From Morchella semilibera (Eukaryota; Ascomycota; Pezizomycetes; Pezizales; Morchellaceae): a stretch of 64,000 nt of DNA. Made by a program: the position numbers and the translations under genes. Below the pieces are notes generated by a model. The model made no database searches, had not been told where the DNA came from, and worked only from the letters and a program-made list of their open reading frames with translations. Shown here in pieces: positions 24,127 through 33,118 of this stretch. Where the stretch lies: contig CM018603.1 in the NCBI GenBank assembly GCA_009192285.1, positions 733,307-797,306 on the forward strand, read 5' to 3'. Position 1 is the stretch's first letter. Each line of letters begins with the position of its first letter.

Positions 24127-25924
24127 TTAACTTCCCCCTTTCGACAGACATTCGCACCTCGCGAATCGCCCCCTCGCCTTGTAAGCCAGCCCTCTGGAAC
24201 AACAGCACACACACACATACAGGGAAGGGTACACACACCCTTCCCATCCACGAGACTCCGCTAGGTATGCAAGTCTTGAAGCCATTATCTTTTCCAGTTT
24301 GCCTAAACAGTTAAGCAAGGGGACTGGCCTATACGCTTTTGGAATTGAATAGTCTGGTTTGTTGGGGTTTTTAATAATAACAACAGTGGCTTCTCTCCAA
24401 GTGTGTGAGTGATAGCCAATGGTCATGGTTACTTTATAGAAGAAGTTGAAATGGTAAGGTATCGCTAGATATGCTTGTTAAATGCATTTGAAGTTGATCC
24501 CATCTAGCCCTGGAGCTTTATTGGGGGATGAGGTCATGATTGCCCTCTTGATTTCATCATCTGTCAGGTCCTTCCATGATATTCTGTCACTCTGCGTTTG
24601 GATGTCCCTTTGAGGTGTAATAGGGGGAGGTGGGAAGAGAGGCGGCAGCTCTGTATAGATTGGCTTTTTCTCCAAAAGTGATGCCGGTTTCTCCAGTTGT
24701 AACATTGTTGAGTGGTGGTGTACGTTCCGTCTTTCTGGGTTTAGTGATTTTGAAGGCTGTGAATATATCTTTTCCTTAAGCGTTCTCAAGGAAGCTATTC
24801 CAATAAGACTCTTTAGCTCTCCTGATACTTTTGAAGTATTCTGATCTATGCAATCTGAATTTTTGATGCATCATTGGAGACCTTTCCAGCTTCCATTCTC
24901 TTAGGGCACTCTTCATATGTCGTCTATAATCTGTGATCTCCTCACTCCACCATGGTTTAGATTGAGGAGAGGATTTTCTGATAGGAACATTACGTTCAGC
25001 TGCTGTGGTTATAAGTTCCAGAAGTAGGATGGCTCCTGCTTCTAGGTTTTGTTCATTTGGATGAGAGTGAAGGAAATTCTATCGAAAGGCTGAGTTTAGA
25101 GAAAGATACCTAAGCGTTGTTTGAAAGGATTCCCAATCGGCCTTAACCCAGTTGAACCGTTCAGTTGAAGGGGGAGGTACTGATTCAATTCAATCAGGTA
25201 TAAGATCAAATCAAATTACTTCATGATCTGATCCTATTGCTGCTTCTTCATCAATGGCCCAATTGGAAAGTAGTGTATTGACTGCTGTAGATGCAAAAGC
25301 TAAGTCTAGAACTGAGGTGCCAGTGTCAGTTCTATAGTGGTAGGTTGGGATGTCTGTTTCGTTGATGGGAGTGAAGTTTCCAGTTTCCAGAAGTTGAACC
25401 AATGCTTCATGGCGCTTTGGTGTACGGTTTGCTGAGTTCCACTATAGATGATGCGAATTATGGTCTCCAGCTATGAATGTTCTTGTAGGGAGTTGAATAT
25501 TAACTAATAGTCCCTCTACCATGTGGGGTTCATTGCTATGTCCAGGTGGATCTTCATTATAAATATTAAAGAGGGTTAAGGCAGGTATTGAGGGAGTTGA
25601 TATCTCTATTACTTGTAAGTCTGGATCGATGACGATATCTGGTTTGGGTTGAATGATAAGGTGGGGATTGTGGTGTGACTTGATGGTGAAGGTGAGTGTT
25701 CTTGGTGGTCGATCTAATGTGGGAATGATACTATCGAAGGAGGGGTGTGATATTGATGTCCAGGAACCTGCACTGATGCCAGGCATGACAAAAGGTTCCT
25801 GAATTATAACTATGTCTGCTATCTCATAGACTGAGTGCAGCAATCCAATCATACAGTTTTGTGATCCTGCGCAATTATGTTGAATAAATCGTACTCTGTT
25901 AGGATTAGGTTGTGTCTCCATCAT
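24127..25924 (-). pseudogene. LINE ORF2, N-terminal half: endonuclease and start of reverse transcriptase
   Basis: ORF2 starts at an ATG at 25924, overlapping the ORF1 stop. The first 160 codons form an apurinic-like endonuclease: FIQHNCAGSQN, VIIQEPFV, FNIYNEDPP and AGDHNSHH. The frame then stops (near 25442), and the domain continues with LDLAFAST and GSDHE near 25220. The linker and RT N-terminus follow with SPNKAPGLDGI (24500), RPVPLLNCLGK and ASRLAYLAE (24330-24265). Stops near 25442, 25211 and 24478, plus smaller shifts, show it is dead. Endonuclease catalytic motifs (E of QEP, D and H of GDHNSHH, SDH) are still recognisable. Confidence 0.85.
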
Positions 25925-26735
25925 AGTATCTCCTGTTCATTGTCTTCGTTATTGAGGCGTTGGAAGATAGAATTTCTAACAGGGCATGAAGGATCATAGG
26001 CTGGGTGTTGTCCTTCGCAATTGACGCATTTTGGTGGGAGGTGAGAACAGCTCTTGCTCTGAACTTTGCATTGAGGGCAAAGATGGTTTTGATTGGTATG
26101 TCCGGCAGCACAGATAGGGCAAACAGGGCTGTCTTTGGTTGCGCATCTCTGCCAGTTGAGTCCAAATTTCTGACAGTTCTTACATTGGTATGTTGGTCTT
26201 GATGTATGGTACTCCGTAGCTCTGTGTAATTGTCCGAAGATTCGAATCCTCCTAGATAGCATGGCATTGTATGATGACTTGTTGCTGACGGCGATCATAA
26301 CTGAGCCGTGTGATTTTCCTACTCTCTTTTCAGGGTGTGTCATATATCCAGGTGTGGTAGCTAGAGTGACTCCAGTGTTAAGTTCATAGACTTCGCTTCT
26401 CAGGTCTTCCATTCCCTGAGCGTTGTAAGGATAGTGTTCAGGATTGATGTGGTGTAGCATAAGCTTGAACCATGTCTCTTGCATCGCGATGGATACAACA
26501 CTGGGATCAACCTCTTTGATAGCTTTTTCAATGTTCGTTTTATAATCAGTGAATTGAGACTCAGTGAATGCTCCTTTGCTGAAGAGCATAATATTCCCCC
26601 TCTGATTCCAACTTGCTCCGCCTATCTGAATAGCTTGGTCTGCTTTGGCTATAGTGAGATCTCTGTTGATGGTGTTTCTGAGCTGGACAAGGTTGAGTGC
26701 ACTATCCTTAGGTATTGACCTGGTGACAATGATAG
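25921..26735 (-). pseudogene. LINE ORF1, cysteine-rich nucleic-acid-binding protein, 5' truncated
   Basis: An open frame down to the TGA at 25921-25923. It has a central RNA-binding-like region (GGASWNQRGNIMLFSKG) and a C-terminal run of zinc knuckles: CKNCQKFGLNWQRC, CPICAAGHTNQNHLC, CPQC...CSHLPPKC and CVNCEGQHPAYDPSC. These are typical of ORF1 of Tad/I-type LINEs, which coat the element RNA. The N-terminus is missing because the family A LTR begins at 26736; the apparent extension of the frame beyond that point is LTR sequence. Its stop overlaps the ORF2 start as ATGA. Confidence 0.82.
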
Positions 26736-27199
26736 TGTTACGGAGCAAAGCGGAGACAATAGCTAAACAAGCCAAAGTTCCCAACCGAGGCAAGACAAGA
26801 GCAAGAGGACGGAACAAGAGACGAAAGGCTAAGCGAAGCTAAAGGCGGGGTCGAAGGTCACGTGGTTCTTAGGTGTTAACCAAACGGGGCTAAAGTATAG
26901 AAACGTTTCGTATAGGTATTTTCAGAGATAAACAAGATTAAAAACAAATGGAGCTAAAGATCCTATATACGAGGGTTGATAACAGAAAGATGAAGTAGAG
27001 AAGAAAGAAAGGAAAAGAACAAAGGAGAAATCCATAGCCGACTATATATACATTCCCAATTCCTGTCCAGGAATGACTCATAACTCGTATAACAGAAACC
27101 CATAGAAACCCAAAGTCCAAAGCAAAAAACCGTAACATCAAACTCATTCCACAATATTCTTCCTTCCATTGTCACGGTAGTGCATAGTACGCCGTGATA
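26736..27199 (-). repeat. family A LTR of a truncated chromovirus
   Basis: TGTTACGGAGCAAAGCGG to TACGCCGTGATA, homologous to the A LTRs at 32483 and 37824 but shorter (464 bp). The element's internal 3' end (GATTAGGTCCTG) follows directly at 27200, so this is its 3' LTR. Confidence 0.82.
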
Positions 27200-28788
27200 G
27201 ATTAGGTCCTGCTTCAGGCCTAATGTGATAGAGTAACCTGACGCAAAGTAGAAGATGACAATGATGACGCAGAGGGACTCGAGGAGCACACCCAGGGCGA
27301 CAAGGTCACCGATGAAGACAGAGACAACACCGGGCAGGCACAAGCACCGGCACCGGTGAAGGCAAAGGCAAGGGCAAAGGCACAGAGACTCAGGACAGGA
27401 AGAGTGAAGACTGGATGGACCTCAACGAGAACGATGAGAGATACTATAGGTTTCCTCGAGAGAGGACAGAATCTTGGGTGCAAGAAACTATGGCTTGAGA
27501 ATAGGAGTATATTCCTATATATTGAAATAACAGGAAGACGAGACGAAGAGGAAAGAAAGAAAGAACTAAGGAAATCATCTCTACCTGCTATTTAACACCC
27601 TTCCCCCGCGAGTCCGCTATGACTCATACATCATCTCATAGAAACTCATAGAAACCTGTCACACCCACACCTCATATTCCTCCCCACCATCTCTTCTATT
27701 TACATTACCAATCCATCACGCCATCGAACCTCCTAGAACCCCAATGACGACACCCCTCCTCAGCAAACCTCCTCCTCGTTTAACACTACCCTAACAACCA
27801 TAACAGCGCTTCGACTACCAAACCCTCGGAACTGATGCCAAGACGCCGGGACACCTAACTCCTGCTAGGCTTAGGCTTTCATGGATACCTGGTATGAAAA
27901 TTTCTGACAATATCGGGGGCATGAGTCAATTCTGAAGGGGGCTGCCATGAGGGTTCATCGTAACCCCTGTACCTAACCAAATATTCCAATCGTCCATATC
28001 GTCTTCGAGAATCCAAAACTTCGACAACTTTCCACTCTTGTTCACCTTTGATTTCTACCAGCGGTGGAGCAATTTGTTGCTGCCCGGGAACTGGGTTACT
28101 CAGGGCGAGGCACAGTAAGGAAACATGAAACACAGGGTGAATTTTCACAGAGGCCGGAAGATCAAGCTCATAAGCATAGGGGCTAACCATTCGCTTAACA
28201 ACAAAAGGACCAATGCGTTTCCAATCAAGTTTCTTTGAGACCCGCTTGGTCTCGAGATGTTTTGTAGAAAGCAAAACTTTATCTCCGACAGCATACCTGG
28301 GGGCAGGGGTTCAATTCTTATTCGCGGTGTCTTCATAAATCTTTTGTGCCCGGACCATCTCGTCGCAGAGAAAATCGTAGATCTGAACCATAGTCCTAGC
28401 CATAGCGTTGGCCTGGTCCTCATTGGTCGTTTTCCCATGTTGCAGTGGGGCAAAAGATATACGAGGGCTTCGTCCATAATTAGCCTAGAAGGGTAACATC
28501 CTAGTAGTTTCGGATACGTGATTATTTGTAGCAAATTCCGCCATCGATAAATACCGAGTCCAATCGTCCTGCTAGTAGGAAACGTAAGCTCTGAGATATT
28601 GTTCCATAATAGCATTTATCCTTTCCATCTGGCCGTTCGTCTGAGGATGGAAGGCGGTACTATAACAAGGAGCAATTTCCAAGCGATCGCATAGAGTTTT
28701 CCAGAATTCCACCATAAACTGTGTGCCACAATCAGAGACAATAGTTTCCGGGAGTCCATGAAGTTTCCAAACTGAATCAAGATACATA
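27200..28788 (-). pseudogene. truncated chromovirus pol: integrase C-terminus and chromodomain
   Basis: Minus-strand 3' part of an element closely related to 33119-36772, interrupted by a B LTR at 27224-27853. Integrase core: [23 protein letters not shown] (R of SDRG is C) near 28780-28700, and [11 protein letters not shown] near 28640 (the usual QTDGQTER changed). Then come KKLDWKRIGPFVVKR near 28230, MKIHPVFHVSLL (here SVKIHP), and a well-kept chromodomain EQEWKVVEVLDSRRRYG...YRGYDEPSWQPP at 28050-27930. Several stops and shifts occur near 28320-28580. The element ends abruptly at about 28788, next to an unidentified repeat. Confidence 0.85.
27224..27853 (+). mobile_element. family B solo LTR, reference copy
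   Basis: 630 bp with TG...CA ends (TGTGATAGAGTAACC ... CGCCGGGACA) and target-site duplication CCTAA at 27219-27223 and 27854-27858, inside the chromovirus 3' end. It contains the GGCAAA/GGCAAG hexamer tract near 27355-27385. This copy defines the family's ends and length. Confidence 0.95.
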
Positions 28789-29517
28789 TTGTGATAGGGG
28801 TCCACTCTAGAGTAGGAGAAGAGTAGGACAGATGGTCCAGAGAGTATCTCTAACGTAAAGGTGAGCTCTCAGGTACCAGTAGATAATTCTCCCCACTGTC
28901 ATAGAGGAATCTCTATCAAGAGTTGAGGCTTGGGAGATAGGACGGCCGATAGAAGATAGAAGTTAGGTTTAGAGAAAAAAGATTCTTCTGGTAGACTTAG
29001 AATAATCTTAAGGGTCTTCTTCAGGAAAAACTAGAACAGGTAGGCGAAAATGGAGATCAGTACTTATACTCCAAATCTCTCTATTTCCTGCATTCCACCG
29101 CTCTTACTAAGTTCCGGTGAAAACTCTGTTTCTTTTTGGAGCGGAAACAATTCCTCCACTACCCCACTTCTCTCTAAGCGCTAGCCGGTGTTTCTGGTCC
29201 TAGAGTAAGCACCCTTAGCCAGGGTCAAGGATCACCTGCAGCCTAGCTGTCATACAGCTCCAGGCCTGCATTAAATGAGTCTCCGCTCAGATGATCTACC
29301 CAAGGTGGCTACAGAGCTGTAACTTATTGTAGATTACTTCCGGGCATAGCCACTGCTGCCTGCGGCAGAACTATTCATGCAGGGAGAGATACTGGAGATG
29401 CCCGGCACTTAGAGACCTTTCTCCAGCCAGTCCTCTATTCTCTGACAAGGCCTAGACTCGTCAGCCTATCCTTTCATGAATAGATCTCCACCCTAGCGGT
29501 CAGAAGGTAGGTACACT
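28789..29517. repeat. unidentified repeat or LTR fragment
   Basis: About 730 bp between the truncated chromovirus and a B LTR, beginning TGTGATAGGGGTCCAC at 28793. No coding frame. It is purine-rich in the left part, then has a mixed part with small hairpins (CTGCCTGCGGCAG near 29370). Its boundary with both neighbours is abrupt, but I saw no target duplication. It may be a solo LTR of a further family cut by the B insertion. Confidence 0.4.
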
Positions 29518-29600
29518 TGTACCCCAGCGTCTTGGCATCAGTCCCGAAGGTTCGGTAGTCGAAGCGCTGTTGTGATTGTTTAGGTATGGCTAAGCGAGGG

Positions 29601-30620
29601 TGTCCCGGCATCTTGGCATCAGTTCTGAGGGTTCGGTAGTCGAAGCGCTGTTGCCATTATTTAGGAATGGTTAAGCGAGGAAGAGGTGTGCTAAAGGGGG
29701 GTGTTGTCAATGGGTTCTAGAAGATTCGATGGCGTGATGGATTTGTAATGTAAATAGCGGAGATGGTGGAGAGGAATGTGAGGTGTGGATGAGACGGGTT
29801 TCTGTGGGTTTCTATGAACTAATATATGAGTCATAGCGGACTGGTAGAGGAGAAGTGTTAAATAGCGGGGTTAGATGTTTTCCTTAGTTCTTTCTTTCTT
29901 TTCTCTCTGTCTCGTCTTCCTGTTATCTCATCTCAAGGGGGCGTCAAGGGTGTAGCTTCGTTCCGCAGGGTGCGGGCTAGTGGCAGCGATACTTCCCAAG
30001 AGGGGGGAAGTATGAACGAGAAGTATGAAAGACAGCGATAGTCCTTAAATAGAGACTATAATGTATTGTAGATAGATACAGAAGACGTTGCGTAAAGAGA
30101 AAAGAGAAAGTAAGAAAGTACCAGAGTAGGCGCCGTTGCCTCCCTTATATATCCCTCATTCCGGAGCCAAACCTGACTCATACCCTCGCATAACCCCAAC
30201 CATGACTCACATTCTCGCGTAATAGAAACCTATAGAACCTATTCTGACTCATCCCCGCCTCCTAGCTTACAGTAGTCCAAACCCTGCCAATCCTTCCAGT
30301 CCTCTGAACCTAGCGTATCCATGAAATCTCAGTACATAGGAATCTACTCCTATTTCTAAGCTATAGCTTCTCGTATTAAAGACTCGGTCCTCTAAAAAGA
30401 GGAAACCCATAGTACCTCTCATCGTACTCGTTGAGGTCCATCCGGGCCTCACTCTCTCTGCCCTGTACTCTTGTGCCTTTGCCCTTGCCTTTGCCTTCGC
30501 CGGTGCCTGCCCGGTGTTGCCCCTATCTTCGTCGGTCTCCTCGTCGCTTAGGCTGTGCTCCTCGAGTTCTTCTGCATCATCATTGTCATTTTCTTCTTTG
30601 CATCGGGTTACTACGTCACA
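29601..30620 (-). mobile_element. family B solo LTR nested in a B LTR, itself carrying a 386-bp insertion
   Basis: TGTCCCGGCATCTTGG to CTACGTCACA, flanked by GAGGG at 29596-29600 and 30621-30625. Without the inner insertion (29941-30326) its length is about 630 bp, matching the solo copy at 27224. Confidence 0.92.
29941..30326. mobile_element. 386-bp non-coding insertion, probable solo LTR of another family
   Basis: Interrupts the B LTR between two TCTCA repeats (29936-29940 and 30327-30331). It contains a TATATA-type site near 30153 and repeated CTCATA-type segments like the LTRs around it, but the ends are not TG...CA. Confidence 0.6.
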
Positions 30621-31173
30621 GAGGGAGGGGTGTGTTAAAGGGAGGGTGTCGTCATTGGGTTCTAGGGGGTTCGATGGCGTAATGGATTTGTAATGTAAAT
30701 AGCAGAGATCGTGGGAAGGAATACGAGGTGTGGATGCAACGGATTTCTGTGGGTTTCTATGAACTGATGTATAAGTCAGAGCGGACTGGTGGAGGAGAAG
30801 TGTTAAATAGCGGGTATAGATGTTTTCCTTAGTTTTTTCTTTCTTTTCTCTCTGTCTAATCTCCCTGTTATCTTGGTACATAGGAATATACTCCTATTCT
30901 TAAGCCATAGTTTCTCCTACTCAAAACCTTGTCCTCCCCCGAGGTAAATCATAACACCCCTCATCATTCTCGTTGAGGTCCATCCGTTCCTCACTCTCCC
31001 TGCCCTGTGCCTTTAGCCTCTGCCTTTGCCTTTGCCTTTGCCGTTGCTTATGCTTGTGCTTGCCAGGTTTTGTTTCTGTCCTTGTCAGTATCCTCGTTGC
31101 GCTGGCTATGCTACTCGAGTGATTCTGCGTCATTATTGTCATCTTCTACTTTGCGTCGGATTACTCCATCACA

Positions 31174-31838
31174 CCCAAATAGATGCCATGGACATACCCA
31201 AATCAACGTCATGGGCATGCCCAAATCAACATCCCAAATTGACGCCATGCACATGCTCTAGAACACGCTCAAATCAGCGACTTTTACAGGTAAGTAGGTG
31301 GGCGCACGGGCAATTGCACAGTCTGGCACTAGTCGCGCAGGCATATACTTTGTACATAAAATTATATTACATAACATTAAATAAACGATGTACCGTTAAC
31401 TACCTGAAATGTCCAATCGTCAATGTGACATCAATTCCCAGCACAAATTAGTATTAAGGTTCTGCAGTAACTGCTAGTCTGACAAAAGGTACAAGACGAG
31501 GTTTTGGAGACTAAAGACGAATAGTGCACCTTGGGAGCCCAAGACTATCTTGTGGCGCTGGGGCGTGAAGATACAGGTAAGCCATCTTGTACCACAATAC
31601 GCAGCCCTATTTTTCCTGATGTTACATTACCTCACCTATCCCCATGATCCTTGCTTACTGTTACCCAATTGACCGAAAGATACTGAGAGCACTGAAACGC
31701 GGGGGCACTGTACACGATAGCATAGTTTAGTATTACACAGCATGCCTAATAGTCAAAAACAGAGTACATGATATCATACCATAGCATTTATCCCCCATGT
31801 AGTTTCAGTTACTCTACCACACAGATACTATCATCCAA
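31174..31838. other. non-coding stretch with short degenerate repeats
   Basis: 31174-31262 contains three or four degenerate units of about 27-30 bp built on CCCAAATCAACGTCATGGGCA. The rest to 31838 shows no supported gene or repeat. Confidence 0.45.
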
Positions 31839-32100
31839 TGCTTCAATAACGAAGATAATGAACAAAAGATTCTATGATGGGGACACAACTAGGTTCAGTT
31901 AGCAGGATTAAACCTACTGGAACTTGAAGTACTGATCAAAATACATATCCACTGGGTACCAGGACATGTGGAGGTGGATGGCAATGAGCAGGCTCAGGCT
32001 GACAGCATGACAAAAAGGCATAGAACAAAAGGGTCGAACCAGATGCAAGGGTATCAATTACATTACCACCCAATTGTATACAAATATCAGCCTGTTTTGT
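31839..32100 (+). pseudogene. LINE deletion relic: ORF1 end joined to RNase H end
   Basis: Plus-strand sequence at 31845-31893 matches the ORF1/ORF2 junction of the LINE at 25905-25955 (CTTCAATAACGAAGATAATGAACA, then ATGATGGGGACACAAC). It runs straight into the RNase H C-terminal segment of the same LINE type (HWVPGHVEVDGNEQAQAD near 31955). The endonuclease and reverse transcriptase are therefore missing. A T-rich tract follows at 32117-32162, possibly linked to the element's 3' tail. No complete frame remains. Confidence 0.7.
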
Positions 32101-32482
32101 AGACCTAGAGCTGATATGAGTTTTTCTTTTTTCTTTTTCCTTATCCTATTTTTTTTTTTTTTACTCATATAGTTCAATTAATTCTAGGTACATGAACATT
32201 GCATGCAGGGAAACCCTATGGTATAAAGTGCACTTATCCGCAAACACCTTTTTCCGCCTAGAAAAAAAAAAAGTACCCCGCAAAGAGGCCTCATTAAAAA
32301 AAAATGTGGTGAGAAGTAAGAAAAAGTAAAGAATGGTTTCGGTTTAATGAAATATATGCAAGCGGTAGCAAGCCAGGGTGGGCGTGTGTATGGTACAGGG
32401 CACGTCACCACTGGGAGGTATGGGTGTGTGAGATTCGGTTACAAGCCAAGGATGGGATCCATGTGCGGGGTAAGACACCAGG

Positions 32483-33098
32483 TGTTACGGAGCAACACGG
32501 AGACAACAGACAAGAGGGCCGAGGTACACAACCGAGGCGAGGACGAGGACGAGGACGAGGAGCAGGGACGAGGTGACTTAACCGAGGAGCAGGGTTGTAG
32601 GGCAGAGGGTCCAAATGGCCTCTCTGACGAAGACGTGGAGACGAAGATATCAGTAGACGATACGTACTACGGTCATGGACTATGGACGGGGCAAGACGAA
32701 GCAAGGCGAGACGAAGCGAAGTAGGACAAGGCGAAACAAGACAAGAACGAAGCGAAGCGAGGACGAGACGAGATACTATGGAAGACCCACTAGGGTCTTT
32801 GGCGAAGACTAGGGTTATGACGTAATATATTCAGAACTAAAGACACAAGACGAAACGAGAACTAAACCGTAGGGTTGATAACAGGAAGAACACGTAAGGA
32901 AAGAAAGAGAAAGAAAAGAACAAAGGGAAGATCCGTAGCAACGTATATATACCCCTCCTAATCCCTGCACCATCATGACTCATAACATCGTGTAACGGAA
33001 ACCCATAGAAACTCCAAGAACCCAAAAGAAAACACCGCAACCGAAAACCCATTCCCGAATATCCTCCTCTCCTGCAAACTCCGTGGTACGCCGTGATA
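32483..33098 (-). repeat. 3' LTR of the complete chromovirus
   Basis: 616 bp. It contains a GACGAG-rich purine tract near 32543-32565 and a TATATATACC motif near 32944. It is adjacent to the pol 3' end and to a purine-rich stretch on the coding strand (GAAGGAGGGCC, 33099-33120), a candidate polypurine tract. Confidence 0.95.
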
Positions 33099-33118
33099 GA
33101 TTAGGCCCTCCTTCAGGC

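Larger units (their letters stand above)
21773..24253. mobile_element. unidentified insertion in the LINE, possibly a solo LTR, carrying a Tc1/mariner copy
   Basis: The LINE reverse transcriptase is interrupted between LAYLAES (near 24265) and ERYNLLHHWQ (near 21755), and both junctions carry GACTC (21768-21772 and 24254-24258). Apart from the Tc1 element about 1.13 kb remains, with no coding frame. It has a TATAAAGG at about 23674 followed by pyrimidine-rich sequence, as in LTR promoters, and a short hairpin with arms GGGAAGGGT/ACCCTTCCC near 24220-24244. Its ends (ATCTAGCC ... ATCCACGA) do not follow TG...CA, so the class stays open. Confidence 0.6.
19152..26735 (-). mobile_element. Tad-like non-LTR retrotransposon (LINE), decayed, with nested insertion
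   Basis: Minus-strand element with ORF1 (CCHC/cysteine-rich), ORF2 with endonuclease, reverse transcriptase and RNase H, and a 3' region to about 19152. The 5' end is cut by a family A LTR that begins at 26736. The 3' end has no visible poly(A) and stops at a B LTR fragment, so the true end is uncertain. An insertion at 21773-24253 splits the reverse transcriptase. The RNase H domain at the end of ORF2 and the two-ORF structure fit Tad/I-type fungal LINEs. Confidence 0.85.
29518..31173 (-). mobile_element. family B LTR interrupted by a second B LTR
   Basis: Its first about 83 bp (29518-29600, TGTACCCCAGCGTCTTGG onward) and its remainder (30626-31173, ending TACTCCATCACA) form one B LTR in minus orientation. 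The second B copy was inserted between GAGGG repeats. The right part keeps the hexamer tract near 31010-31050. Confidence 0.88.

Noticed and set aside
26210-26240. tRNA B-box-like GATTCGAATCC
   Set aside because: It lies in the LINE ORF1 coding sequence, and no cloverleaf can be formed around it. Similar near-matches at 53605 and 61175 also fail.
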